From Nematostella vectensis (taxonomy: Eukaryota; Cnidaria; Anthozoa; Actiniaria; Edwardsiidae), in contig NC_064038.1 of assembly GCF_932526225.1 (NCBI RefSeq), positions 14,407,647 through 14,467,646 of the forward strand: 60,000 bases of DNA, read 5' to 3'. Below, piece by piece: positions 44,840 to 55,995 of the stretch (position 1 is the first letter of the stretch; each line of letters starts with the position of its first letter). The notes beneath the pieces are model-generated. The model ran no database searches, had not been told where the DNA came from, and was given only the letters and a program-made list of their open reading frames with translations. Position numbers and translations under genes: made by a program.

Positions 44840-46758
44840 AAGACATACAGAGCACAGAAAAGGAAAAGGAGAGAGCAATGACAAACTTAATGCATTTATA
44901 AAAATGAGCTGGAACGGAAAGACCCAAAAAGATTTTAAATTTGCTTTTGAATCTGATAAAGTGCAAAATAGGTTAGGTGCGGCTCTAGAGAACCCGTGCG
45001 TGGATAAAATGACGGAATTGTTAAGCATGCAGTGGTAGAAACATGCGAACGCGCTGGCTTGCGGTAACAAGTAAACAAAACAGAGAGAAAGGACAAAAAT
45101 AAAAACTGGTTTGACGGAGAATGCAGAAATAACAAAGAAAATTTCAGATCATTGGGCAAACAAGTCTCACGAACACCAGAACAGGCCGACTTACGCAGTG
45201 CATTAATATTAAAAAAAAACTATGTAGAAAAATACAAAATACAGCCACCTGCAGGCTACTAAACAACCTTAACTTTAGCGAAACTAAAAAAAACTGGAAA
45301 CAAATAAAGAATATTCTCAATATAGGGAAAAATAAAGATACCAAAAAAATTAGGATATTGAAAAAGCAGGTAAATTTCGCGGCAACGGTCAGGCGAAGAA
45401 TGCCCAAAACAGCCATCCGACACCGTCGTGCCTTTAGACTTTCAAATCTCAGGAAAAGAAATAACAACAGCAATAGACGAATTAAAATCGCTGAAGGCCC
45501 CGGGTGCAGACAATGTTTTAAATGAAGTCCTAGAATGCGGTAAGGAGGCATTGAAAAATCCACTAAGAATTTTATTTGATAGGATATTAGCAAGGGGGGT
45601 ATACCCGTCTATATGGAGCTTTGGTCTAATTGTGCCAATTTACAAGAAATACGATCTCTCTACGCCTGAAAATTACAGAGGCATAACATACTGTCAGCCA
45701 CAGGGAAAGTTTTGAACGCGATCCTGAACAAAAGATTATATAGTTTTTTTTGGTGAATAAAGGCATACTTAAACCAGAACAATGTGGTTTTAGAAAAAAA
45801 AGGACCGTAGATAGCATTTTTGTGATGAAAATTTTAATTGATAAATATGTAAAGTCCAAACCAAAAAAAGCGGGTAATAACCTTTTTGCGTGCTACGTCG
45901 ATTTCAGCAAAGCATTTGACAGTGTACCCAAAAATAAACTTTTCAAAAGACTAGAATTGGCTGGAATAACGGGTCCTTCCTTGACGTACTAATTTCAATG
46001 TATGCAAATGATAAATACTCAGTAAAATTAGACAGTTTTGTGACGACGGCATTCAGATGTTACACAAGAGTGAAACAGGGGTGTATGTTTTCTCCAACTC
46101 TATTCAACTTTTACCTAAGTAGCCTGCCAGAAAAAATCTCAACACTAGAAATCGGGATGACTGTGAGATACACAATGCATGCATGCTATACGCAGATGAT
46201 CTGGTAATATGCCCAAGATCAGCAAAAGGGTTACAAAGCTACCTTGATGTCCTAGTTGACTATTGCGACAAGAGTGAGCTTTCCGTTGATCTAGACAAAA
46301 CCAAAGTACTAATCTTTAATAATTGCGGATAAATACTAAAAACTACATATTCAGTTATAAACATAATCTAAATTAAAATGTGAAATCACATAAATACCTG
46401 GGCGCTCATTTCAGCGCATTCGGAAATTTTAGCTTAGCCAAACAAGAAATAAAAAAGTAACCCTAAAGGCTCTATATAAACTGAAAAACGTAATGGTTAA
46501 CCTTTTTTGAACCAATGTGCCCTCACACTAAAATTATTTGACGCCTTAATGACGCCAATTTTTCTTTACGGCAGTGAGATTTGGGGGTTAGACTGCAAAG
46601 ACAAGGTAGATAAAGACCCCATCGAGGTAGTACACACACAATTTATTAGATGGCTTCTGGGGGTAAACAAATTTGCAGCTCAAATGCGTGCGGGCGGAAG
46701 GGCGGATGTGGGAAGATTTCCACTGCGAATCCAGGCTAAATGTAGAGCATTGAAATTT

Positions 46759-46789
<31 letters not shown>

Positions 46790-47647
46790 GCTTTAAGAAA
46801 TTTAGACCAAAATAAACTTTCCAATGTAGCGTTGGAAAGTTGACACATTAGGACGTGACACATTAGGACGAGAAAAAAAAAGAATTCTAGACAAACAAAA
46901 TTAAACATATTTTAAATCACGCCGGGATTAGGAGAAATATGGTCAACCCCATTCGACGCACAAATACAAATAAATATCATACGACAGAAACTGGCAGATA
47001 TAGAACAATAAATCTGGCTCAATGAAATTTATAACGATGAAAGGAAATACCCTCGACATAAAAACAAAATGAGAACATTTAGGAAATTTAAGAGCGTTCT
47101 CAATTACGAAGATTATCTACCACAAGTTAAAAATGTTAATCACAGAATTGCGCTAACAAAGCTTAGACTAGGCAACCACAAACTAGCTATCGTCACACAA
47201 AACTCTACACTCCCCCTGAACAAAGAATGTGCCCAATATGCTTGTTCGAGGTCGAGGACGAGGAACACTTCATGGTAAAATGCCCGGCATATAGAGAATT
47301 GAGGGAACAAATGTATAGGGTTTTTCAATCCGCAACAAAACCGAATCTAAAAGCGATGCTTCCTGCCATGTCATTTTCGAAGGTGATTAGTTTAAAACAG
47401 GAGAGTGCAACCAAAAAAGAAATAGCTCAATTTGTTTGGGAAACAACAACAATAAGGGAAAGTACTTTGTAATGAGAACCATATGATGACATCGCTACAA
47501 GCTACGATGATAGAGTATTTATTGTAAATAGAAATATAATTGAAAACCAATTGTTAATTTTGTTTCCCAATATAAATGTATTTGGAGCAACACCCGTGAA
47601 TCAAAGATCGAAAGGTGCCGCATAAAATAATTGAATCTTGAATCTTT
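44840..47647 (+). mobile_element. Non-LTR retrotransposon 1 (LINE), decayed
   Basis: Plus-strand reverse-transcriptase remnants in several frames: SLKAPGADNVLNEVLECG, GLIVPIYKKYDLSTPENYRG, GFRKKRTVDSIFV, YVDFSKAFDSVPKNKL, VKQGCMFSPTLFNFYL, then YADDLVICPRS (46190-46220) and a thumb region. The C-terminal part has CPICLFEVEDEEHFMVKCPA (47227-47280). It ends in TTGAATCTTGAATC, a simple-repeat 3' end as in CR1/L2-like elements. Many frameshifts; clade not certain. It lies upstream of the first visible receptor exon. Confidence 0.88.
46755..46790 (+). repeat. Poly-T followed by poly-G run
   Basis: 14 T then about 22 G, interrupting the LINE reading. G-runs of this length are prone to assembly or sequencing error. 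Confidence 0.95.
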
Positions 47648-47683
47648 ACCTACGTATCCAATGGCAACGCATTTTAAACCAAA

Positions 47684-47791
47684 ATGGCGACCGGGAGCGA
47701 GAGAATGGAAGTACACTGTGTATTATTCAAAATATATCCAGCTCCTGCGCCGTCCTACTGTTTTTTATTTTATTTTGGAACTCCTGTCAGG
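47684..47791 (+). CDS. Candidate first coding exon of a plus-strand gene
   Basis: CAAAATGGCGACCGG is both a strong start context and a YY1-type motif often seen at animal transcription starts; CCAATGGCAAC lies 25 bases upstream. The 36-codon frame (MATGSERMEVHCVLFKIYPA onward, then a proline/aromatic stretch) ends at phase 0 at a consensus donor, CAGG/GTAAGT. No domain is recognised and no second exon was found in the window. It starts right after the LINE 3' end and is divergent to the receptor gene. Confidence 0.4.
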
Positions 47792-48229
47792 GTAAGTGCC
47801 ATTATATTTTGCTGTAAATTCATCGAAATTCGCTCTAGCGCTGTACGAAGTTATCGTAGAATGTCAACTGCCAACACGTGAGCAACCCATTCTATAACAA
47901 TATTTTGCAAATGATTATTAAACGTACCATATGTTCTATTTTAGTGTTGTTATCTGTGGATTGACTACATACTAGACTCGCAGTTGTATATTACTTAGGT
48001 TTTATTTCATGCTTTATAGTGAAAGAAAAATCTTTACTCTATACGGCTTGATTCAAGCGCAGCGAGCCACTCTAAAATACCACGTTTTCATAACTCATTG
48101 TATCTGTGAACCACTGGCTGTCTACCATTATTAGGCATTTCATAAAATTATAAATAGATATTTACAATATTTACATATTTACATTACATATTTTTACACT
48201 TAAGTGCAGGATTGCGGATTATCAAAATA
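47792..48229. other. Stretch without recognised content
   Basis: AT-rich sequence after the candidate exon; nothing recognised. Confidence 0.5.
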
Positions 48230-49790
48230 TCATGATTGCTTATCATTCATTTGATAATTGATAATTTGATATTTCAATGATTTTTGGGTGATAATAATAT
48301 GATATTGTAAAATATCAATGTAAAATATCAAAATGTCATTATCAATTAGATTATCATGGTAGTTGACCCCCAAAAAAGGAATCTCAAATCTCAAATTATC
48401 ACTATCATTCTCATTAATAAGAGAAGCAGGTAGATTGAAAAATCTAAATATCAGTATCAATAAATAGAAATTAGCAGGATAAAGTGATATTCCAAAATAG
48501 CAAGTTATAATGGTATCAATATCATATCATTTTATTATTATTATCAATGTTGAACAAAATAACATAAACAGTAAGCGAATGATATATCATGATAATATCA
48601 TTTTTTACTTGACCAACGACACACTAAGATTGATAGTATGATATATCATGATAATATCATTTTTTTTATTTTACTTGACCAATGACACATTAAGATTGAT
48701 AGTATGATATATAATGATAATATCATTTTTTGTGTTTACTTGACAAACGGCAGACTAAAAGTGATAAATTTTAAATCGTATCTTTTTTATTTCGGCGATT
48801 TTCGTGTGCTTTGGATAATAATAAAAAGCTTCATCCTGGTAGTGTGTTTTTTTTTTTTCATTTTACGGTTCACATCATTTTTCGCCTTTTTAGCTCTTTC
48901 TCAAGATCTCTGTTGAAGCTGTTGTTGACAAACCAAAATAAAATGTTACGCTTGTATTGGGTCATTTTTCTAGTGACCTCGAAGTAATTGTTCAGACGAC
49001 GGAAGCCCTGTTCGCACGACTCAGTGTTGACACCTCGAATCTTGGAAAATTTTTGTCTGTACCAAGGCAGTTATTATACTTTAGTTCAATAAGACTTTTC
49101 CCATAAGGGCATAATAATTTATGGATTGTTTACGCATTTTTTTTTTTGGATTCCCTGGGGAAGAATAATGTTTGAACACTTATTTCAACAGTTTATTCTA
49201 AAAATAAATAGCTTTTCTTATACTCACTTATGCTTCGTTCTACTCATCACCAGTCAGAATAGAATATTTTCATTTACATATATTATTAGCTTTGTTCTAC
49301 ATATGTTTTTTTAAGACTTGACACTCAAATAAGAAAAAAATGTACCTCATTAAATGTTCTGATAATATCATGATATCACTATATCATGGCCTTAGAAGAA
49401 ATATCATGATATATCACTATATCATGGGACTTGGAAGAAAATGTACCTCATTAGATATTCTGATAATATCATGATATATCATTATATCATGGGACTCCGA
49501 AGAAATTCATAATATATCACTACATCATGGGCCTTGGAAGAAATTGTGCCACATTAAATTATCTGATAATATCGTGATATATCACTATATCATGGGCCTT
49601 AGAAGAAATTGTGCCTCATTAAATATTCTGATAATATCATGATACACAAATGCTTATATGATAAAAACCCTTTGAAGAATATCAAAATATCAACCCCGGC
49701 CCATCAGACTCTTGATAAATCATGATATTTAGGGCCTTAAATACAAGAAACATATAAGAATTATCATGATATATCACATTTAATCACAAC
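48230..49790 (+). repeat. AT-rich palindromic repeats built on ATGATATATCATGATAATAT
   Basis: Units with TATCATGATA and GATAATATCAT cores recur. Three copies of about 68 bases lie at 48575-48735 (with TTTTACTTGACCAA(T/C)GACACA(T/C)TAAG), and about five copies at 49350-49660 (CTGATAATATCATGATATAT, TATCATGGGAC, GAAGAAATTGT). The palindromes can extrude as cruciforms. Between them (48780-49340) is unremarkable AT-rich sequence. Confidence 0.85.
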
Positions 49791-50269
49791 ATTAGTCTTG
49801 ATAATAGTGATATACGCAGTCCTGCACCTCTCTCTATTTTTACTAGGCTTACAATTGTTTAGTATCTATTGTCCCTTTAAAATCCGATTCTCCATTGTCT
49901 CCATAGAGCCTCGCAGTGTTTCAGGTTTTTTATAAACACGTACAGCAGTAGTTTCCCATGGTTTCCCTCTCCATTTTAATCGATCAATCGACTTTACCAT
50001 TTTTCTATCGGCATTATGCTTATCTGAGATTGACTTGAGAATACGCTATATCATATTCTCCACCGACTGCATCTAGTTTGTTGATAGGGTCTCTTACTTT
50101 TGGATCGCTTCAGTTTAATCTCTCTTTGATCCTCGTTCTAGGGACACATTTAGCTGTATTTTTCTAGTGTGGGAGTGCGCGTGTGGAGCTCCCCTAGTTT
50201 TGCTAGAATAGTAATGTAGAGCCTCTCTATAGTCATAGAAGAACGCGAAAGAAGGGATTCCCTCCCGGA

Positions 50270-50610
50270 ACACTCGAGGGTAGATTTTACTATCGGCTCG
50301 TACGTAGGCCTCTCAGTTTCTTCAGACAAAAGGGTTCTCCTGACCACAATCAGCCCATTTGAATCCGTAGATCTTCTCATTAAATATTATCTTCCATCTG
50401 TCTTTTCTGTAAACAAACAAGCTTCGAAGCACTAAAGTGGGGCGGGAAAAACGCGTCAAAGCGTGAGACCGAGTGGAGCCTCATGATTGACTGGATTGAT
50501 TGTGACACCACAGGGTACCCGTGCGATGACCACAAAAACCAAGGCGCATAGCTATACCATATTTCTATACCTATGGAGCTCCGCGCTGGCTCCGCTACAA
50601 AGTAATATAA
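50270..50610 (+). repeat. Dispersed repeat R2, third (partial) copy
   Basis: Matches 36160-36500: GGGTAGATTTTACT, TCGGCTCGTAC, CCCATTTGAATCCG, and GACCACAAAAACCAAG with CATAGCTATACCATATTTCT. Confidence 0.8.
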
Positions 50611-50869
50611 TCTCAGAAATTATCCCACATTTTCCTACATTTAGTAGAAATTTGGCGAGTTCCATGGTATTTCTGATAGCAGAACTGCCATTTGCACTGA
50701 CAACATTTTTTTTTTAAATAGGTGTAACTTTATACAAATTTATCTGAACTTATTCCAAATTATCTACAGCACGTGGCAGGGATGGAAGCTCAGGAACCAA
50801 TAAACCTAACGTTATCGGTGAGGTTGATACAGGCGTTTGGAGTGTGGTGGTGCCATCAATATGTATACC

Positions 50870-52905
50870 TACAAAAGACTTATGAATGACTCATGCATAG
50901 ATAACTTTTTTAGGCGAAATAGATAAAATAAATTGTCTAATTGTGTAAATAGTCTTGAAAAATGAAAAATCGATGCTAAAAACACATGGAAGATACTAAA
51001 TTCCCTATTGAAAAAAACATTAAAAAACAGAACTATCCAGATATATTTAAAATTTAACAACCAAGAAATTTAAAATCCAAAGGATATTGCTGATAAATTT
51101 GCTGATTATTTTACAAATATAGGGCCAAACCTTTCAAAAAATATTGAAAATACGAACATTGATATAAAATCATACTTAAAGGCAATAGTAAGAGCAATAG
51201 TTAGCTCTTCCGTCTTACCACGCCTGATAAAATAAAAGAAATAACACTTTCTCTAAAAAATAAAAACTGTTGTGGATTTGATTATATTAATATAAGGGTT
51301 ATCAAAGCAGCTATTTCAATAATATCAAATCCTCTCAGTACCTTAATCAACCAATCTATTATGGCCGGTATAGTGCAAACTCAAAAAAGCCAAAGTCATA
51401 CCGTTATTTAAATCAGGAGAAAAAGAGTTATTCAGTAACTATAGACCAATTTCTATACCTCCATGCTTCTCAAAAATTTATGAAAGAGCAATATACAATC
51501 AACTTATCTCATTCATTAACAAATATAACATTCTAAATAATAACCAGTATGGATTTAGAGACAAACATCCAACAGTTATGGCAGTTTGTGACTTTATAGA
51601 AAAGATATCTTATTCTATTGATAAAGGCTACAATACTATAGGCATTCTTCTTCAAAAACTGCAATTTTATGGTATCAGAGAAATTCCACTACTTTGGTTC
51701 CAAAATTATCTTTCAAACCGAAAACAATTCGTTCATTATAAAGATACAAAGTCATAAGAATATGATACAACCTGTTGGTGTTCCCCAGGGTTCCATTCTT
51801 GAGCCCTTACTATTTCTTATATACATTTATGATGTCTCTAATGCCACGGAACTGTTTTCGTTTACTCTTTTTGCTGATGACACAAAATTAATTTCAAAAT
51901 TGAAATCTGCTGAGGACATGGATGAAATTTTTAAACTCCGAGCTATTTAAACTAACAGAATGGTTTTAGACAAATAAATTATACCTTAACACTAAAAAAC
52001 AAACTATATAATATTCAGAGACAGCAAAAGAAAAACAAAACATACAACCAAAATAGAGATAAACAACGAACCAACCCAGATGGTAAATGAAACTAAATTC
52101 TTAGGACTCATCATTGATAGTCAATTAAATTGGAAGTCATATATCAACCATGTCAGAATTAAAATCACTAAAAATTTTGGAATAATGAATAAACTTCGCT
52201 TTTATTTGCCTAAATTTTGCCTACAAACTTTATATTTTACATTAGTTCATTCGTACATACACTATGGAAACATCAACTGGGCAAGTAATTATGACACAAG
52301 TTTAAAACGAATATTCCTAATATTCCTAAGATGTGTTAGAATTATAACAAATTCTCATTACCTCAGTCACACTGAGCCCTTATTCAAACAATAAAGGATT
52401 CTTACGGTCTATGACATTAACACCCTTGAAACTGCATTATTCATGTATAAATTCGGCAATAATCAATTACCGTGGACTTTTGATAACTTTTTTTTTAAAT
52501 AATACAATCCACAGCTATAACATGAGAAATTCATGCGACTATCGCACAACTCTTAGAAAAACAAGATGGGGCCAATTTTCAATTTCGTACAGGGGTCCAA
52601 AAATCTGGAGCAGCCTCACTTCTCAAGCAAAACAATGCAGATCAAGAAATATGTTCAAAAAGATTGTAAAGGACAGTATTCTCTCTCAAAAAGCAGCTGT
52701 TGATTTATAGATATAATTCTACTTTATTTCGTCAAATCAGCCACATGTAATTTTAATAATAAGGATTCCTTAGTCAAATCAAGAACATTAATATAAGCAT
52801 TGTGCTTTTAGTAGAATCCTCAACATCACTATTTTTTTTTTTCATTATTATCATTATACTATTATTTGGTGAAATAAACTTGAGATTGATGGATTGATTG
52901 ATCAA
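50870..52905 (+). mobile_element. Non-LTR retrotransposon 2 (LINE, CR1/L2-like), decayed
   Basis: Plus-strand RT remnants: IADKFADYFTNIGPNLSKNI, KNCCGFDYIN-type region, PLFKSGEKELFSNYRPISI, NNNQYGFRDKHPT, then VGVPQGSILEPLLFLIYIYD and LFADDTKLI (51870-51890), FLGLIIDSQLNW and a C-terminal NSHYLSHTEPLF. It ends in GATTGATGGATTGATTGAT, a simple-repeat 3' end. The block with the first catalytic Asp (SKAFD-type) is missing between DKGYNTIGI and KLQFYGI at about 51640-51665. Several frameshifts. Confidence 0.87.
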
Positions 52906-53984
52906 TATAGGCTCGATATGACAAAATGTGATATTGTTGTATTCACTTCCAAATGGGTTTAGTTGATAAACTCGGTATCAGAGCCACGATACGCAACTCG
53001 AACGGCAATGATCAAATCAGTCGGTCAAACACTAGAATTCTATAGCGATGTCGAGCAAGTACATAGCCCTAGTTACAAAATTAGACTGGAGGTCACATCC
53101 ACCACAACTCTAGAGAGCCGCATGAGAAGAGCACACAGCTATACCTACCTATCTCAGCGAACGAAGATAATGGCAAATCATTAAGGCTAGGTCCTCTAGG
53201 TCCGCCTTGAACAAAACCGACATCATAAGCTGGTGTGTGACTACCTTTGTGTTCAGAAACGTTCAGAAACACGGCGACATCGTTATGTTATCGAGATCTA
53301 AACTGAGCACCATAGATTAAATTATCAATCTACAATCTCGAGAACGAGATCAGCGAGAAAGATTTGCAGTTGATAGTCAAAGAGGCAGAAAAATATAATA
53401 AGATGCGTCAATCTATTAGGAGAAATTCATATAATAGTCCACTTAGACTAGACGACAAAAAAAAAGAAAAAAAAGAAAACGAAGACAAGATCAGAAAGCA
53501 AATCATGCTCGAGATGAAAGAGAAACTAATCAAATCTTCAACATCAGATTCTTTTACGACAAGACCCGCTATAGTACACATTTACATATCAGTAAAGAGC
53601 GATGGTAACTCACACCACCTTAGCCACCCTCTCACCACGCTTACAACACTTAGTCACAAACACATTACCGCATATGTATACCCATCCTAGATGACTGCTC
53701 TTCTATATGTTCCCAGTTCCCATCTGTTCCCATAACCTCTTATTATATTTTAGTGTCTTTAGGCTTATGGCGGAGATCCCTACGCGAAGCGCCGCGTGAT
53801 TGGAGCCCTACACCTAAGAAAAAGTGGTATATAAAGCAAATATGGTAAAAAATACTGGTAACTCGTCGACTCGAGTTTTCATGACACGATATCCGTTCGT
53901 CCGCCTCCAAAAACCATCGTAAGACAACCGAATTTGGCAGGAGTCATGTATTTGTCAAGGAAGGTCCAAATCTGTGGTCACTTG
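52906..53984. other. Stretch with unassigned open frames
   Basis: Open frames at 52963-53184 and 53364-53690 show no known domain. GGTATCAGAGCC at 52974-52985 resembles an initiator-Met primer-binding site of LTR elements, and charged K/E-rich sequence follows, but no LTRs or pol were found. Confidence 0.3.
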
Positions 53985-54560
53985 ACGTCATCGATAGTCA
54001 CTAGAAGCAAAAATATGCAGACGTCATCAAAATAAAAACTATTTATTCCATGAAGGAAACATGATGTGGCAACCAAACTCGGTAGGTGTCATGTAGTCAT
54101 GTATGGTTACATGTCGTGTGACGTCATAGATGAAGAAAAAAGCGTCACTAAAAGCAAAACTATTACGATTTCATTAAGAACAAAAATATCCATATCTCAT
54201 GAACGAAACAACAATATAACAACCAATGTTTGTATGTGTCATAACGGCGTCAAGGGGGGTGCATGAATACAGTAACAGGATTGTGACGTTATCAATGACG
54301 TCACTTGAAGCAAAAATATGCTGACGTCATCAAAAGAAAATATATATATATTTCATTAAAAAGCATCGTATGACAACCAAACTGGGTAGGTGTCATGTAT
54401 GTTTAAAGTGGGGTGCAATTAGATGGTCAAGTGACGTCCATGACGTAACTAAACCGCCGAAACATCGTTATGCATCATGTAAATGTCAAGGGTGGGGGTG
54501 TGTGGGGTATAACAAGTTGGTCGCGTGATCAGTGAAATGGTTGACGTCGTCAAAAACAGA
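53985..54560 (+). repeat. CRE-palindrome repeat array
   Basis: At least seven TGACGTCA-like sites (about 53985, 54023, 54119, 54274 and 54290, 54322, 54431, 54542) occur in degenerate units that also carry AGCAAAAATAT, ATATCTCATGAA and ACAACCAAACT.GGTAGGTGTCATG. The unit is shared with 39060-39310. Confidence 0.8.
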
Positions 54561-54611
54561 AAAAAATATTTCTTGAATTATTAAGGTAAGATAAGCAAAT
54601 ATTTGGTCGTT

Positions 54612-54665
54612 TGGAGCTCAGCTTTTAGGCAATGCCTAAATCTATATTATATATTATACATTGTT
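54612..54665 (-). repeat. Dispersed repeat R1 head, inverted fragment
   Basis: GCTTTTAGGCAATGCCTAAATC followed by TATATTATATATTATA is the reverse complement of the R1 head. It abuts the CRE-palindrome array. Confidence 0.75.
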
Positions 54666-55739
54666 TTATATTCCGTTCATCATTCTCTAATTTAAATAGT
54701 TCGTAAAGAATAAATTTAATCTGAATTTATCGTCTCCTAGTCAACAATCGCGTTATCACCTCTTCAACTTGATTGAAACTCCCAAGTAGGTCCTGCTTTG
54801 CTATGACCCTTGAATCAAAATTAACTAAAATATTCTCCAAATGATATTCCTTTGATAAACTGGCTTTCTATGCATCTTAAAGTTATTCTTATGGAAATCT
54901 TTAAAGTTGTTTACAAAATCACATCCGTGACGGGAAGCCCATTTTTACATACATTTGCTACATTGATTCCCTTGATCAGTTCCAGTCCATTATGACATAC
55001 CTACCGTACTGACTCTCCCGACCATTCTTTAATCTCTTCATGGCAGAATGGAACCTCAACGTATCCATCACCCACGAGCTCTTAACTTCACCGCAACTCA
55101 TCTTATAATACTATACAAGATAATGTTTATAGAATTTGATGGAACCATAGCGTGATTCCACACGAGAGGCGACGAATTAAAAAATGGAGCCAGATTGTAG
55201 ATCCAATCTGCGGGACGTATAGTCTTCCAATACTTTGCAAACGTATAGATTTCCACGATTTCTGTTATCATATAGACTTGCACGAAACTTTGATATATAG
55301 ATTTCTGCGAATTCCCTAATCATATTGAAAATGCGCTCGAGCCCCCATCATATTGATCTCCCCCTCTATCATATAGAAATATTATAAATGCACTCTGGAT
55401 CCCATCATATTAAAAAAAGACTCCATCATATTGAACTTGCGCTCGTACCCCCAAGTACTATATTACCCCTCCCCTTTTTGCGCCAAGCCTTGCTTCTTCT
55501 CTTTGACAGATGAAGAGGGATTAACCAGGTTCTTCAGCGCCTTACTGTGCCTGATGTTATTCATCTCTTCATTTACCTGTTCGGGTGGCTGTGGACGTGC
55601 ACAAAGCTTGTAGAATGACAAGCTTTGTTCTTCACGACTCGAAACATGGCTGAGGTTCACTATCTCTGGAGAGATGAAAGGCATGATCTTTCACCTACCC
55701 TTACCCTAGTAGCTAGTAGTTAAAGGGGATGGGCCATTA
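54666..55739. other. Stretch without recognised content
   Basis: Short related phrases such as CATCATATTGA and ATATAGA(T/A) recur at 55230-55440, but no clear gene. A minus-strand frame at 55463-55684 has no domain. Confidence 0.4.
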
Positions 55740-55995
55740 CCAACTAAGCTATGTAGTTATATCTCCTCCCTAGGGTATGTATCTAGGCTTTATAGCTGGG
55801 CGTGGCTATATAGCGATAGGCTTAGAGCTAACCTTGCTAATAGGCTTGGCTATATAACGATAGGCTTTAGAGCTAGCCTTTTTGATTAGGGTATATATAT
55901 CTACCTTATACAGCTAACCTTGCTAATAAGGCTATATGCCATGGCTATAGAGCGATAGGATATCGAGGTAGCCTTGTTAATTAGTCTATAGAGAA
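55740..55995 (+). repeat. Degenerate tandem repeat with GGCTATATAGCGATAGGCTT
   Basis: Four diverged units of about 60-75 bases with GGCTATA(T/G)A.CGATAGG, TAGAGCTA(A/G)CC and TTGCTAATA. It contains short inverted pairs (TAGCC/GGCTA). Confidence 0.75.

Noticed and set aside
52963-53690. GGTATCAGAGCC as a primer-binding site of a Copia-type element
   Set aside because: No LTR pair, protease, integrase or RT was found next to it; the match alone is too short.
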